Origin: CAVTTH01 sp963737545
GTDB lineage: Bacteria > Verrucomicrobiota > Verrucomicrobiia > Chthoniobacterales > UBA10450
DNA length: 64,000 bases
Reading direction: 5' to 3'
Assembly: GCA_963737545.1 (NCBI GenBank)
Contig: CAVTTH010000003.1
Location: forward strand, 744,001 to 808,000
The position numbers were made by a program, and so were the translations under genes. Below, piece by piece: positions 36,073 through 44,262 of this stretch; position 1 is the stretch's first letter, and each line of letters begins with the position of its first letter. The notes below the pieces were generated by a model that did no database searches, was not told the DNA's origin, and saw only the letters and a program-made list of their open reading frames with translations.

Positions 36073-37707
36073 TCAAAAGTCCACCCAGAGGCGGAAGGTG
36101 AAGCGCGGATCGAGTGCGGCGGTTTGCGTTTGGCCGATTAAAGGCACCGCTGCGTCGAGCGAGCCGTTGAGATGATTGCGGAGGCGAATCCGCACGCCCG
36201 CGCCGAGGCTGGCGAGCCCGAAGGTCGATTCCTGTTCCGGTAACGGATCGAGCAGCGCGAGATAACCGCCATCGGCAAAAATGTAGAAGCGGCCTTCGTT
36301 GGCTTCCGCGCCTAACGAATTGAGAAACGATGGGCTGCGCAGTTCGAGCGTGCCGCAGACGCCGTCGTCCCCGAGCACTTCCGCTTCGAGATAACCGCGC
36401 ACGGTGAAAAGTCCGCCACCGGCAAATTGTTCGCTGTTTAAAAGCGGCTGATCGGCCACCTGGCCTTCAATCTTTCCGAATGCCTGAAAACCGTACGGGA
36501 GATCGTGCTGATGCGACAGATCACCGCGCAGGTAAACAAAGTTCGCGTCGGCCTTGAAACGATTGAAATCGAATTCCGCCGGCCCGCTGCCCAGTCCGCG
36601 GAAGGCAAACGTCAGGCCGAGATTCGCGTTCGTGACCGAATGTTTTCCCGCCCACACTGCGCTGTAATTCGCGCTGACTGGATAATAGGTGATCGGGGTC
36701 GGCAACGTTTCGCCGGCGACGGTAAGGTTTTGAATGAAGTGTTTGTAGTCGAACCCGAACGTGATCGAGTGATAGAAATTCGTTAGTTGCGGGAATGTGA
36801 GAATGGCGCGGCCGCCGATAACTGCGCCACGACCCGCGACGGCGATGCCGCCAAGGGTGGAGACGTTCGACGCCTGTTTCACGCCCTGAACGATGAAGGT
36901 GAGCCAGCTCGGATCGGCGAAACGAACAACGTAGTAGCCGGAGTAGACTTGCACTTCGTCCAGATTCTGCGGCGAGATCTGGAGGCTGCCACCGATCGAA
37001 TGACCGAGCTGCCAGAGGTTGTTGTAGCTCAGAGAACCGTTCACCCGCAAAGGCGACGTGTCGACGCTGTAGCGATTGTTTAGTTCGGCGCTGCCGTGCA
37101 GGGGCAACGTGTCCTTGACCGTCAGATCGACATCCACTGTTCCGGGAACTACGCCCGCTTTCAGTGACGGCGTGACGCGGCGATCCGGCCACTGATTGAG
37201 CGAAACAATGTCCTGGGTGACATCGTTGAAACTCGGCACGCTCCCTTCAGCTAAAGAGGGCGTGTTCTCTTTAATCTTGTTCAGTGAAAAATAGCGCGAG
37301 TCGCGGACGCGCAAACGCCCGACCGTGCTCTCAACCACTTTCAAAACGACGATGCCGTGGGCGCCGCGCTGCTGCGGCACCTGCACCGCAACGGTCTGGT
37401 AGCCTTTCGCCTGGTAGGCTTTTTCAAGAGCGGCGCGCGCCTGTTCGACATCATCCGGGGTGCGGGCGGGCCCGAGGAATGGGTAGACCGCTTCCTCGAT
37501 GTCTATCTTGCTTAAATGGTGGGCACCAAGAACGCGATATTGCTTGATGTAAAGCGAACCGGTTTGAGGTGGCGAGACTGATTCCATTCCCGCACATGAA
37601 AGGGAGCCCGCAAAAAGAAGGATCGACATGGACGCGAGGACGCGACCCGTCCTGCGCTCATCCCGCTGAGACGAAAAAAAAAGAATACGATGTTTCGGAG
37701 GCCGCAC
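36073..37707 (-). CDS. TpsB transporter (ShlB/FhaC/HecB family)
   Basis: 544 residues from GTG 37707; an ATG at 37629 (MSILLFAGSLSCAG) is an alternative start and keeps the signal peptide. Two POTRA domains follow: YRVLGAHHLSKIDIEEAVYP with DVEQARAALEKAYQAKGYQT, then VGRLRVRDSRYFSLNKIKEN with the SLNQWPDRRVTPSLKAG segment. The barrel starts near residue 200 (HGSAELNNRYSVDTSPLRVN) and the VRGY element of loop 6 is in GGLFTVRGYLEAEVLG near 440. The C-terminus ends with aromatic Phe (FRLWVDF). FhaC-type proteins export a TPS-domain partner across the outer membrane; the partner is the haemagglutinin at 18907-30287. First gene of the leftward operon. Confidence 0.92.
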   Translation of the reverse strand: MRPPKHRILFFSSQRDERRTGRVLASMSILLFAGSLSCAGMESVSPPQTGSLYIKQYRVLGAHHLSKIDIEEAVYPFLGPARTPDDVEQARAALEKAYQAKGYQTVAVQVPQQRGAHGIVVLKVVESTVGRLRVRDSRYFSLNKIKENTPSLAEGSVPSFNDVTQDIVSLNQWPDRRVTPSLKAGVVPGTVDVDLTVKDTLPLHGSAELNNRYSVDTSPLRVNGSLSYNNLWQLGHSIGGSLQISPQNLDEVQVYSGYYVVRFADPSWLTFIVQGVKQASNVSTLGGIAVAGRGAVIGGRAILTFPQLTNFYHSITFGFDYKHFIQNLTVAGETLPTPITYYPVSANYSAVWAGKHSVTNANLGLTFAFRGLGSGPAEFDFNRFKADANFVYLRGDLSHQHDLPYGFQAFGKIEGQVADQPLLNSEQFAGGGLFTVRGYLEAEVLGDDGVCGTLELRSPSFLNSLGAEANEGRFYIFADGGYLALLDPLPEQESTFGLASLGAGVRIRLRNHLNGSLDAAVPLIGQTQTAALDPRFTFRLWVDF

Positions 37708-37880
37708 GTACGCTGATTATGCGGTCGTAACGAGAGCCCTCAAGCTATGGGTTGTTACATTTCCGAGACAAGAAGTTGCAATACTGTGACGAAGCAAATT
37801 TGCGTCTGATTTGCGCGATATTCACGCGTTGCCGCGTCGCCAATACTCCTCGGTTCGGGAGACGTAGTCCTTGTGAGATG

Positions 37881-37907
37881 TTACAAGACTTTAACCAAAC
37901 GGTAACG
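37881..37907 (+). promoter_or_regulatory. Triple 11-bp direct repeat before the response regulator
   Basis: TTACA (37881), TTAACC (37891) and GTAACG (37902) place their AC dinucleotides at 37883, 37894 and 37905, exactly 11 bases apart. The layout resembles tandem Pho boxes of the TTAACA type and could be an autoregulatory site for the gene that follows. Intergenic 37708-37972 holds no other recognisable feature. Confidence 0.4.
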
Positions 37908-37972
37908 CGATCGCCATGTACCCGCGCTTAATGTGTTGGACCTTTCGGTGAGAAAACTCACCGCAAAATCCC

Positions 37973-38770
37973 ATGTCACATAGAAGTAAGGCCGCCGCGC
38001 CACTCATTGCCTCGAGAGATCTGCCTCGGGATTTCATGAAGCGGCACAACACGGAGGCGAGGCCGAGCAAGAACATCCTCATCATCGAGGATGAGCAGGA
38101 TGTCATCGATCTCCTGGCGCTCAATCTTGTCAAAGACCCCGCCTATACGATTTCCACTGCCGCGGATGGCGTGACCGGCCTGGAGAAAGCGCGTCTCGAG
38201 TTGCCCTGGTTGATCATCCTCGACCTTATGTTGCCGAAAATGTCCGGCCTTGAGATTTGCCGGATTCTCAAAGGGGACCGGGTCACGCGCAACATCCCGA
38301 TCATCATGCTGACGGCCAAAGCGAGCCAGCAGGATCGCATCACCGGTTTGGAAACAGGCGCGGACGATTACGTGACCAAACCGTTTAGTCCGCGTGAAGT
38401 GGTCTTGCGCATCAAGGCGATCGAGCGGCGACGCAGGACCGAAATGAGCGACGAAAAGCTCGTCTGCGGGTTGATCACGCTCGATCCGGTGCAGCACCAG
38501 GTGGATGTAGCGGGGAAACCCGTTAGGCTAACAACCGCCGAGTTCAAATTACTGACGATGCTGATGAAGAAGCCGGGTCGCCTGATGTCCCGGGAAATTT
38601 TGCTAACGGGTGCGTGGGGCTATGAAACTCTGATCAACACGAGAACGGTGGACACACACGTCCGGCGGTTGCGACAAAAACTGGGCAAAGCGGCCGACGC
38701 AGTCGAGACTGTTCGTGGCTTTGGCTACCGGCTCAACGCTGCTTCCAAAACCAGCCCTGGCGGCCGGTGA
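37973..38770 (+). CDS. OmpR/PhoB-family response regulator
   Basis: 265 residues from 37973; an ATG at 38036 (MKRHNTEARPSKNILIIEDE) is about equally plausible and would remove a 21-residue leader. Receiver domain: acidic pair in IIEDEQD, phospho-acceptor Asp in LIILDLMLPKMSGLEI, Thr/Lys in IIMLTAKA and KPF at its end. A winged-helix DNA-binding domain follows (GLITLDPVQHQVDVAG, TRTVDTHVRRLRQKLG, GFGYRLN). PhoB is the closest familiar type. No histidine kinase is adjacent (the next gene is opposite), so it is an orphan within this window. It is divergent from the tpsB operon and preceded by 11-bp repeats. Confidence 0.88.
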   Translation: MSHRSKAAAPLIASRDLPRDFMKRHNTEARPSKNILIIEDEQDVIDLLALNLVKDPAYTISTAADGVTGLEKARLELPWLIILDLMLPKMSGLEICRILKGDRVTRNIPIIMLTAKASQQDRITGLETGADDYVTKPFSPREVVLRIKAIERRRRTEMSDEKLVCGLITLDPVQHQVDVAGKPVRLTTAEFKLLTMLMKKPGRLMSREILLTGAWGYETLINTRTVDTHVRRLRQKLGKAADAVETVRGFGYRLNAASKTSPGGR

Positions 38771-38996
38771 CATAATCCTTCGTCTTTTTTTCTTCCGCTG
38801 ACTGAATATCCGCGTGGCGTCGCCAACAATTTTCATTGTCGCACATCCCACGAGCGTGGGTGATCGCTGAGAAGGGGCAAGTCCGCCGTGTTACAATTTC
38901 GCTGCGCGAAAAATTCAGTGACCGCACGAAGTAAATAGTCGCTGCCAAATGCGCACGGGGGTTTTGCGTGATTGTTACGTGGACGACATCACGGCG

Positions 38997-39323
38997 TTAC
39001 CTCGAGCGTGAGCCGGGATGGGTGACGGCGTGCAAGTCGCCAATCAACATATCGATCTTGCGTAGATCTTTGCAACGGCCCTTTTCCGGCTTCAATTTAC
39101 GTTTCTGCAGCATGATGGTCAGGTCACGAATATCGCGCAGACGATCGTGCGATATTTTTTCCGCGGCTCCGTACGATGCAATTTTATCTGCGCACTCCGC
39201 CATGGCGGTTTCAAGACTGGCCGAGTAGGCGCGAATGGCCGTCCGCAAATCCCGACGGAGCGAGATCATCTCCGACGCGAGCATTTTCGCCGGTCCCGAT
39301 TGAGGAGCTTCTTCCTTCTTCAT
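38997..39323 (-). CDS. Small helical protein, unknown function
   Basis: 108 residues, charged and helical (LASEMISLRRDLRTAIRAYS, ISHDRLRDIRDLTIMLQKRK), with no membrane segment. I do not recognise the family. Its ATG (39321-39323) overlaps the TGA of the metallophosphatase gene (ATGA), indicating translational coupling. The 38771-38996 gap contains only a short CCCACG/CGTGGG palindrome at about 38848. Confidence 0.6.
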   Translation of the reverse strand: MKKEEAPQSGPAKMLASEMISLRRDLRTAIRAYSASLETAMAECADKIASYGAAEKISHDRLRDIRDLTIMLQKRKLKPEKGRCKDLRKIDMLIGDLHAVTHPGSRSR

Positions 39324-40202
39324 GCGCCGGATCCGATCAATTCATTCGCGCGCCAAAGCGTCTTTGCTGATTGCGCGTGCGGCAGGTAGCTGACGATCTC
39401 TATTTTGCCGTCGTAATTTTCCACGAGCGCAGAACAGGTTTCGACCCAGTCGCCGCAGTTGTAGTAAGTCACGTTTTCAATCGGTCGGATCGCGACGCTG
39501 TGGATATGCCCGCACAAGACCGCGTCGACCTCAAATTTCCTAGCGTAATGCGCCACGGCTTCTTCGAATCTGCCGATGAAGCTGACCGCATCCTTGACCC
39601 GCTTTTTCGCATAAGCACTGAGCGACCAATAGCCCAGGCCAAAGCGACGCCGCACGAAATTGATGGCCGGATTGAGCGAAAGCAAAAATTGGTAACCAAC
39701 GTCGCCGGCAAAGGCGAGCCACTTCACATTCTGGACGACGGTATCGAGCTCGTGCCCGTGAATGACGAGAACGTGACGGCCATCCGCCAACCCGTGAATT
39801 GCGTGTTCCTGGATGGTGATGTTGCCGTAATCGCCCTCGAAATCGCTAACCAGTTCGTCGTGATTGCCGGGAATATAAATGATCCGGGTGCCTTTACGCG
39901 CTTTTCGCAGAATTTTTTGAATGACATCGCTGTGTTGCTGCGGCCAATAACGACTCCGGCGCAGCTGCCAGATGTCGATCAAATCACCGACAACGAAAAG
40001 CGTTTCAAAATCGGTACTCACGCAGGAAGTCGAGGAGTGCTCCGGCATTGGCACCGCGCGTGCCGAGGTGGACATCGGAAATCCACGCCGTTCGCACCTT
40101 GTGGACTGATTCGGATCTGCTCTCCGACGGCACCAGGCCGAAACGAACGCGTCTCGACAGACTTCCGATATCGATCTGGCGAACCGGTTTGTTACCTGCC
40201 AC
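39320..40202 (-). CDS. LpxH-like UDP-2,3-diacylglucosamine diphosphatase / metallophosphatase (frameshifted)
   Basis: Calcineurin-type fold. The N-terminus is in one frame (MAGNKPVRQIDIGSLSRRVR, then WISDVHLGTRGANAGALLDF) and the rest in another from about 40018 (DFETLFVVGDLIDIWQLRRS). Metal motifs run in order: DVH, GDLID, GNHDE, HGHELD and CGHIHS. The family hydrolyses UDP-diacylglucosamine in lipid A synthesis or related phosphoesters. The shift occurs in GAGTACCGATTTT. Upstream frame extension beyond 40202 would run over the Pho-like site and tRNA and is rejected; a GTG at 40106 is an alternative start. An 11-bp direct repeat lies ~80 bases before 40202. Coupled to the helical protein downstream. 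Confidence 0.78.
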
Positions 40203-40281
40203 TGAATGTTCTGGGATAGACAGTATGCTCGATCAATACCGCGAGAATTGGACCACGTCAGGTCAACGAATGGTGAACTTG

Positions 40282-40300
40282 TGTGACAATTCTGTGACCT
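40282..40300 (-). promoter_or_regulatory. Pho-box-like repeat upstream of the metallophosphatase
   Basis: Plus-strand TGTGACAA (40282-40289) is repeated as TGTGACCT at 40293-40300, 11-bp period. On the minus strand this is GGTCACAGAATTGTCACA, oriented toward 40202. It shares the TTGTCACA unit with the site at 13351. Confidence 0.45.
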
Positions 40301-40383
40301 TATTCCGGTTACGACCACCTGATGTTCGTGCGCAACGCCACTGGAAGCCGCACCGGCGGCGCCCGATTCTCGTTCTACGAGCG

Positions 40384-40456
40384 AGCCGGCAGACGGATTC
40401 GAACCGACGACCTGCTGATTACAAATCAGCTGCTCTACCAACTGAGCTATGCCGGC
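40384..40456 (-). tRNA. tRNA-Thr (anticodon TGT)
   Basis: Minus-strand cloverleaf: acceptor GCCGGCA pairs with TGCCGGC at the 3' end plus discriminator T. The D arm has GCTCAGTTGGTAGAGC and the anticodon stem-loop is CTGAT-TTGTAAT-CAG type, reading TGT (ACA codons). The T arm contains GGTTCGAATCC. 73 nt without encoded CCA. Confidence 0.95.
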
Positions 40457-40691
40457 ATTTACGAGGGAAAACTCCTCTCTTTCACAGCGCTTTCAAGGCG
40501 CATTGTATACGCCATTTGTATACGGTGGCACAAAACCATGACCAAGTGCGCAATTCCGATCCGGTTCCACAGGGCGCCACTGTCCGCGTTCTCATTCAGC
40601 AGGCAAGCTGATTCATTGACGCGGCTCTCATTTTACTCACGCGCATCTTTGCGCGCTTGCTCCGGCCATTGAGCAACCCCGCCGAGGCTCT

Positions 40692-40919
40692 TTGGGTGGC
40701 GCCAGAGACGCGAAGCGCACGCTGATCGTCTGCCGCATTCTCCTAAAGGACAAAGACGCCATGGTCGTCAAGGCGATGTCTTGGGCGCTCCGTGAACTAG
40801 CGAAGCGGCACGCGCACGTTGTCAGGTCTTTTTTGCGGCAACATGACACCGAAGTTGCCGCACTGGTTAAGCGCGAGGTCCACAACAAATTGACAAGCGG
40901 GAGAAGAACGAAGTCGTAA
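40692..40919 (+). pseudogene. C-terminal fragment of an AlkD-like DNA alkylation repair protein
   Basis: 75 codons from a TTG give RTLIVCRILLKDKDAMVVKA, then SWALRELAKRHAHVVRSFLR and end in VKREVHNKLTSGRRTKS. This is the C-terminal HEAT-like repeat end of the AlkD/alkylation-repair family (about 220 residues in full). The upstream part is not present in any frame nearby, so it is a truncated relic or possibly a short ORF reused. Its TAA overlaps the ATG of the beta-lactamase gene (TAATG), which may provide coupling. Confidence 0.65.
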
Positions 40920-41797
40920 TGGTCATGAATGCATCTCAAATAAGGGCGCTGCTATTGATTCTCTTTCTGGTTGGATCGACTTGTGTTGCAACAGCCGCCG
41001 ACAACGACATCGCGGAGCAAATCGCCGCGCTCGAACAGCGCGCTGTTGCTCATGTCGGCGTAGCCGCCTTGGGCCCCGGGCGAGATAGACATTTGGAATA
41101 TCACGCGCAGGATCGGTTCCCAATGTGCAGCACCTTCAAATTGCTTGCCGTCGGAGCGCTGCTAAAACGCGTTGACGAAAACAAGGACAACCTTGATCGC
41201 TTTGTTGCGTATGGCGAAGCCCAGCTTCTGGCTTATGCCCCGGTGACGCGCGCGCATTTGAAGGACGGCGGCATGACGTTGAAGGAGCTTTGCGCAGCTG
41301 CCATCGAGCAAAGCGACAACACAGCGGGCAACTTGCTGGTCGAAGCCATTGGCGGGCCCAATGGTGTGACTGAGTTTGCCCGTGCGATTGGCGATAATTC
41401 GACGCGGCTCGATCGAAACGAACCGGAACTCAATAACGCGGCTCCTGGTGACGAGCGTGACACCACCACCCCGGCAGCGATGTGCAATGACCTCGAACGA
41501 TTGCTCATGTCCGATCTTCTTTCGGACGCTTCGCGCACACGCCTTGAGCGTTGGCTATGCGACGGCAAAATGGGATTAAGTATGATCCGCGCCAGCGTTC
41601 CTTCCGACTGGATTGCCGGTGACAAGACTGGCAGAAGCCTAAATGCCGCGGCGAATGACGTTGCCGTCGTTCGGCCGCCTTCGCGCGAGCCCATGTTCCT
41701 CGCCATCTTCACACTGGCTCCAAGCGCAACGGCTGAAAAGCGTGACCGCCTCGTGGCCGAGATTGCGAAACGGACGATCCAAGTCCTGGATAGATAA
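40919..41797 (+). CDS. Class A beta-lactamase
   Basis: 292 residues with a signal peptide (LLLILFLVGSTCVATA). All class A elements are seen: S71-T-F-K74 in FPMCSTFKLLAVGA (Ambler Ser70/Lys73), SDN at 132-134, the omega-loop Glu in RNEPELN (E168), and KTG at 246-248 in AGDKTGRSL. Cys70 before the catalytic Ser resembles enzymes with a Cys69-Cys238 bridge, but the expected partner after KTG is Ser, so that bridge is not formed there; other Cys occur elsewhere. Expected to hydrolyse beta-lactams in the periplasm; spectrum cannot be predicted. ATG at 40919 overlaps the stop of the AlkD remnant; ATG at 40925 is an alternative. Confidence 0.9.
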   Translation: MVMNASQIRALLLILFLVGSTCVATAADNDIAEQIAALEQRAVAHVGVAALGPGRDRHLEYHAQDRFPMCSTFKLLAVGALLKRVDENKDNLDRFVAYGEAQLLAYAPVTRAHLKDGGMTLKELCAAAIEQSDNTAGNLLVEAIGGPNGVTEFARAIGDNSTRLDRNEPELNNAAPGDERDTTTPAAMCNDLERLLMSDLLSDASRTRLERWLCDGKMGLSMIRASVPSDWIAGDKTGRSLNAAANDVAVVRPPSREPMFLAIFTLAPSATAEKRDRLVAEIAKRTIQVLDR

Positions 41798-42919
41798 GTG
41801 TTCGCAATGAGACGGATTACTCTTGGTTGCCGGTGGTGGACCGCTGCATCTCTTGCAGCTGCGGCAAGTCTAGCACTAGCGGAGAGCCGGGAAAATTGGA
41901 CGGGACCGTGTGCGAAGGAGCTTAGCAATGGCGCCATTTGCGAAGCGGCGAATCAGCGAGCGCTTCAGATTATGAAAGCCGGTAATCTCGAAGCGATCAT
42001 CGTGGTGCAGGACGTGCACACTGGAAGTTTGGTCGCTTTTGCAGCTTCGGATTCTGAGAAGCTTGATGTCACTACTCCCTTACTGCCGCTTTCGCCCGTG
42101 AAGTTGATGGTCGCAGCATCCTGGTGGGATCACGAATCCCCGACACCCGAGCTAGCTGACAGCCAGCAACTTCTCTCTGACATGATCGTCAACGGAAACG
42201 ATAACGCAGGTCGACGAATTGCCTCTGGCCTCCGCAAGTCTATCGGTACTGAATCCGTGCTAAAAGATCTCGAGAGTTATGGCTTTCCTTTCAGGGCCAC
42301 TGTAACTGCCGGGGAGAAAGATACGAAGTTCTGGGATGAACTTTCTCCGAAATGGCGAGACCGGTTAACGCCGGCCATCTCTTGGCGCGCGTTAAACCAG
42401 GAAACTACAATGTCCGATTGGCAGGACACGCTGTCGATCGGAGAAAGAAAATTCACCGTAACGGCGCTGCACCTTTCCCGCTTTCTTCAGGCCGTGGGTA
42501 ATGGTGGCGTGATGCTTCCTGCCGTCGCGCGCGCAGGCGAAGCTAAGGCAAGCGAGTTGAATTCAGGCGGCAAGTCTATCCGTGTTTTGAACGAAGCTGC
42601 TGCGTTAAAGCTGCAGGAGGCGATGCGCGCCGTGGTTGAACGAGGAACAGCGAAGAATAGCGCGAACGTCCTGGCGGGAACGGGGTGGCAGATCGGCGGG
42701 AAAACAGGTACCGGGCCGGCGCCTAATGCACCAGGCCCCGGACCAGGCTCGAACGGATGCTTTGTGGGATTGGCCTTCGATCCTCAAGGCCACGCCCGAT
42801 TTACGGTCGTGACCTTTGTTAACCACGGCGGCTTGGGCGGTGGTAATGCCGCGCGGATTTCGGCGGAATTAATCCGATTCCTGATAGGCGGGGACACCGG
42901 GAGTTCCCCGCGACCATGA
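41798..42919 (+). CDS. Serine beta-lactamase/penicillin-binding-type protein
   Basis: GTG at 41798 immediately follows the beta-lactamase TAA; ATG 41807 is the other choice (364 or so residues). A signal peptide (WWTAASLAAAASLALA) leads to a transpeptidase-like domain: SPVKLMVA (SxxK-like), GNDN near residue 145 in place of SxN, and GGKTGTG near 305 (KTG). The body resembles the catalytic domain of class B PBPs or related class D-like enzymes but without a PBP dimer domain, since about 370 residues is short. It may be a PBP-like enzyme or a sensor/lactamase. Position right behind a class A beta-lactamase suggests joint expression. Confidence 0.72.
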   Translation: MFAMRRITLGCRWWTAASLAAAASLALAESRENWTGPCAKELSNGAICEAANQRALQIMKAGNLEAIIVVQDVHTGSLVAFAASDSEKLDVTTPLLPLSPVKLMVAASWWDHESPTPELADSQQLLSDMIVNGNDNAGRRIASGLRKSIGTESVLKDLESYGFPFRATVTAGEKDTKFWDELSPKWRDRLTPAISWRALNQETTMSDWQDTLSIGERKFTVTALHLSRFLQAVGNGGVMLPAVARAGEAKASELNSGGKSIRVLNEAAALKLQEAMRAVVERGTAKNSANVLAGTGWQIGGKTGTGPAPNAPGPGPGSNGCFVGLAFDPQGHARFTVVTFVNHGGLGGGNAARISAELIRFLIGGDTGSSPRP

Positions 42920-42955
42920 GGGCGGGCATTCGTCACGATTAACTAATCGACATCT

Positions 42956-43177
42956 ATGGGACTAACCACACGCTTCTTTTTTCTGGCAGTAGTACATCTG
43001 TTGTTCGCGACTCGCGTCCTTGCTCAGACTTCCGAGAAAGCCCAGGGACCGGCTCTGAGCCGGCAGGAGCCGCATACGTTGAAAACCGAGGTCCCTCACC
43101 AAGTCCGCCTGCAATACCTTTTGTTTTTACCGGAGGGGTATGACAAGAGCACCGAGGCTTGGCCGGTTATCCTTTAA
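42956..43177 (+). pseudogene. Truncated N-terminus of an esterase (alpha/beta hydrolase)
   Basis: 73 codons with signal peptide (RFFFLAVVHLLFATRVLAQ), then VRLQYLLFLPEGYDKSTEAW and PVIL before a stop at 43175-43177. Full-length homologues of PHB-depolymerase/esterase type continue VILFLHGAGERGD; in another frame here one reads LTHAGLRDNK, a decayed version. The remaining gene is absent and a convergent acetyltransferase begins at 43211. A degraded gene. Confidence 0.55.
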
Positions 43178-43210
43178 CGCACGCCGGATTGAGAGACAAC
43201 AAGTGATCCG

Positions 43211-43900
43211 CTACGGGCGCGAACGCGAGTAGGCCGAGAGCGGTTCCGCCGTTTCAAGATTCTTGATCACGGTGCTGAGATAGACAGACTCGGGATAAAA
43301 CGCTTTGTACTTCGTGATCTCCGCCCGGTTCAAGACGCGAAAGCCGTAGCGCTCAAACATTTTTTCGCCGCGCCGGCTCTCGAAAGTAACGATTTGCCCG
43401 TAGACGTGCTTTTCGCCACAGCGGTAGAGATAACTGAGATACGCGCTCATGAGCGCGCGCGTGGTGGAAACCTTCCGCGCTTCCGGTAACAGGTTAATGT
43501 GAAAGTGAGGTGTGCGCCGCGGCGCTGCGGGCACCTCGCGCCAACCGTGGCCGATCATCCAACGAATAAAACGCCGCGATCGCTCATTGTAACGCGGGTA
43601 ACGGACGAGAGCGCGGAAAAACAGCCGGACATTTTGCCCAAACGAATAAAGCTGGTTCCGGAGCGGTTTGCGCGAACCGAGCAGGTACCCACGCAAGTCG
43701 CCGGCCACCTCAAGCACAAAGGAAGATTCCGGTTCATGATCCGTGTAATAAGTCGTCAGGAAATCGGCGAACAATTCGCGGTCCTCGTAAACCGGATCGA
43801 TCGGCTCGCCGAGGAAACCGGTCTCGCAGCAAAGACGTCGCACCGCCTCGCGGTCCGACGACCGGTAACTGCGTATGTTAAAGGAGGGCTTCTCTGTCAT
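43211..43900 (-). CDS. GNAT-family N-acetyltransferase
   Basis: 229 residues with the GNAT outline: YRSSDREAVRRLCCETGF at the start, a beta-strand segment SSFVLEVAGDLRGYLLGS, the HFHINLLPEARK strand near 130 with a degenerate acetyl-CoA loop (RKVSTTRALMSAYLSY, replacing R-x2-G-x-G/A), and the C-terminal YGQIVTFESRRGEKMFERYG typical of the last helix-strand. Substrate unknown. It is convergent with the esterase remnant. The 43901-44262 gap has no supportable gene, only incidental short frames. Confidence 0.7.
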   Translation of the reverse strand: MTEKPSFNIRSYRSSDREAVRRLCCETGFLGEPIDPVYEDRELFADFLTTYYTDHEPESSFVLEVAGDLRGYLLGSRKPLRNQLYSFGQNVRLFFRALVRYPRYNERSRRFIRWMIGHGWREVPAAPRRTPHFHINLLPEARKVSTTRALMSAYLSYLYRCGEKHVYGQIVTFESRRGEKMFERYGFRVLNRAEITKYKAFYPESVYLSTVIKNLETAEPLSAYSRSRP

Positions 43901-44262
43901 CTGGGCGCGTTATCCTAGTCAATCTTGCGTACTTCGCGAAAAGTTTTCCGGCATGTGTTGATTCTCAGCCGCTCGCGATCGGCGAGATTTTGGCGTGAAT
44001 TAGAAAACGCCGCCTCGTTTAGGCCCGTACACTGGCTCAAAGCTTGAGGACGATCTCTTGCAGTCGCATCTGCGAATCAGGTCAGGAAGAAACAATGCAT
44101 TGTCGCCAGTACTTAGACCACAACCACCGCCGGCGCGATCATGTGAGAATAATCAAATTGGCAGGATCGAGGTCGGTGTGAAAGGCGGTGGAAAAATTAG
44201 ACGCAACGCGGGCAAAACGCCGCTCAGCCGGGATGCGGTAAGGAAGCAGCTTTTACGTTTTT
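43901..44262. other. 362-base gap without recognised gene
   Basis: Between the start of the acetyltransferase and the stop of the methyltransferase. I found no tRNA, terminator or recognisable coding fragment; one short ORF at 44058-44327 has no family signal. Confidence 0.4.

Noticed and set aside
38848..38863. CCCACG/CGTGGG hairpin as terminator of the response regulator
   Set aside because: Two-base loop and no T-run follows.
40503..40524. TTGTATACG direct repeat near tRNA-Thr as an attachment site
   Set aside because: It does not match the tRNA 3' end, is on the 5' side of the tRNA and there is no integrase; chance repeat or minor element.
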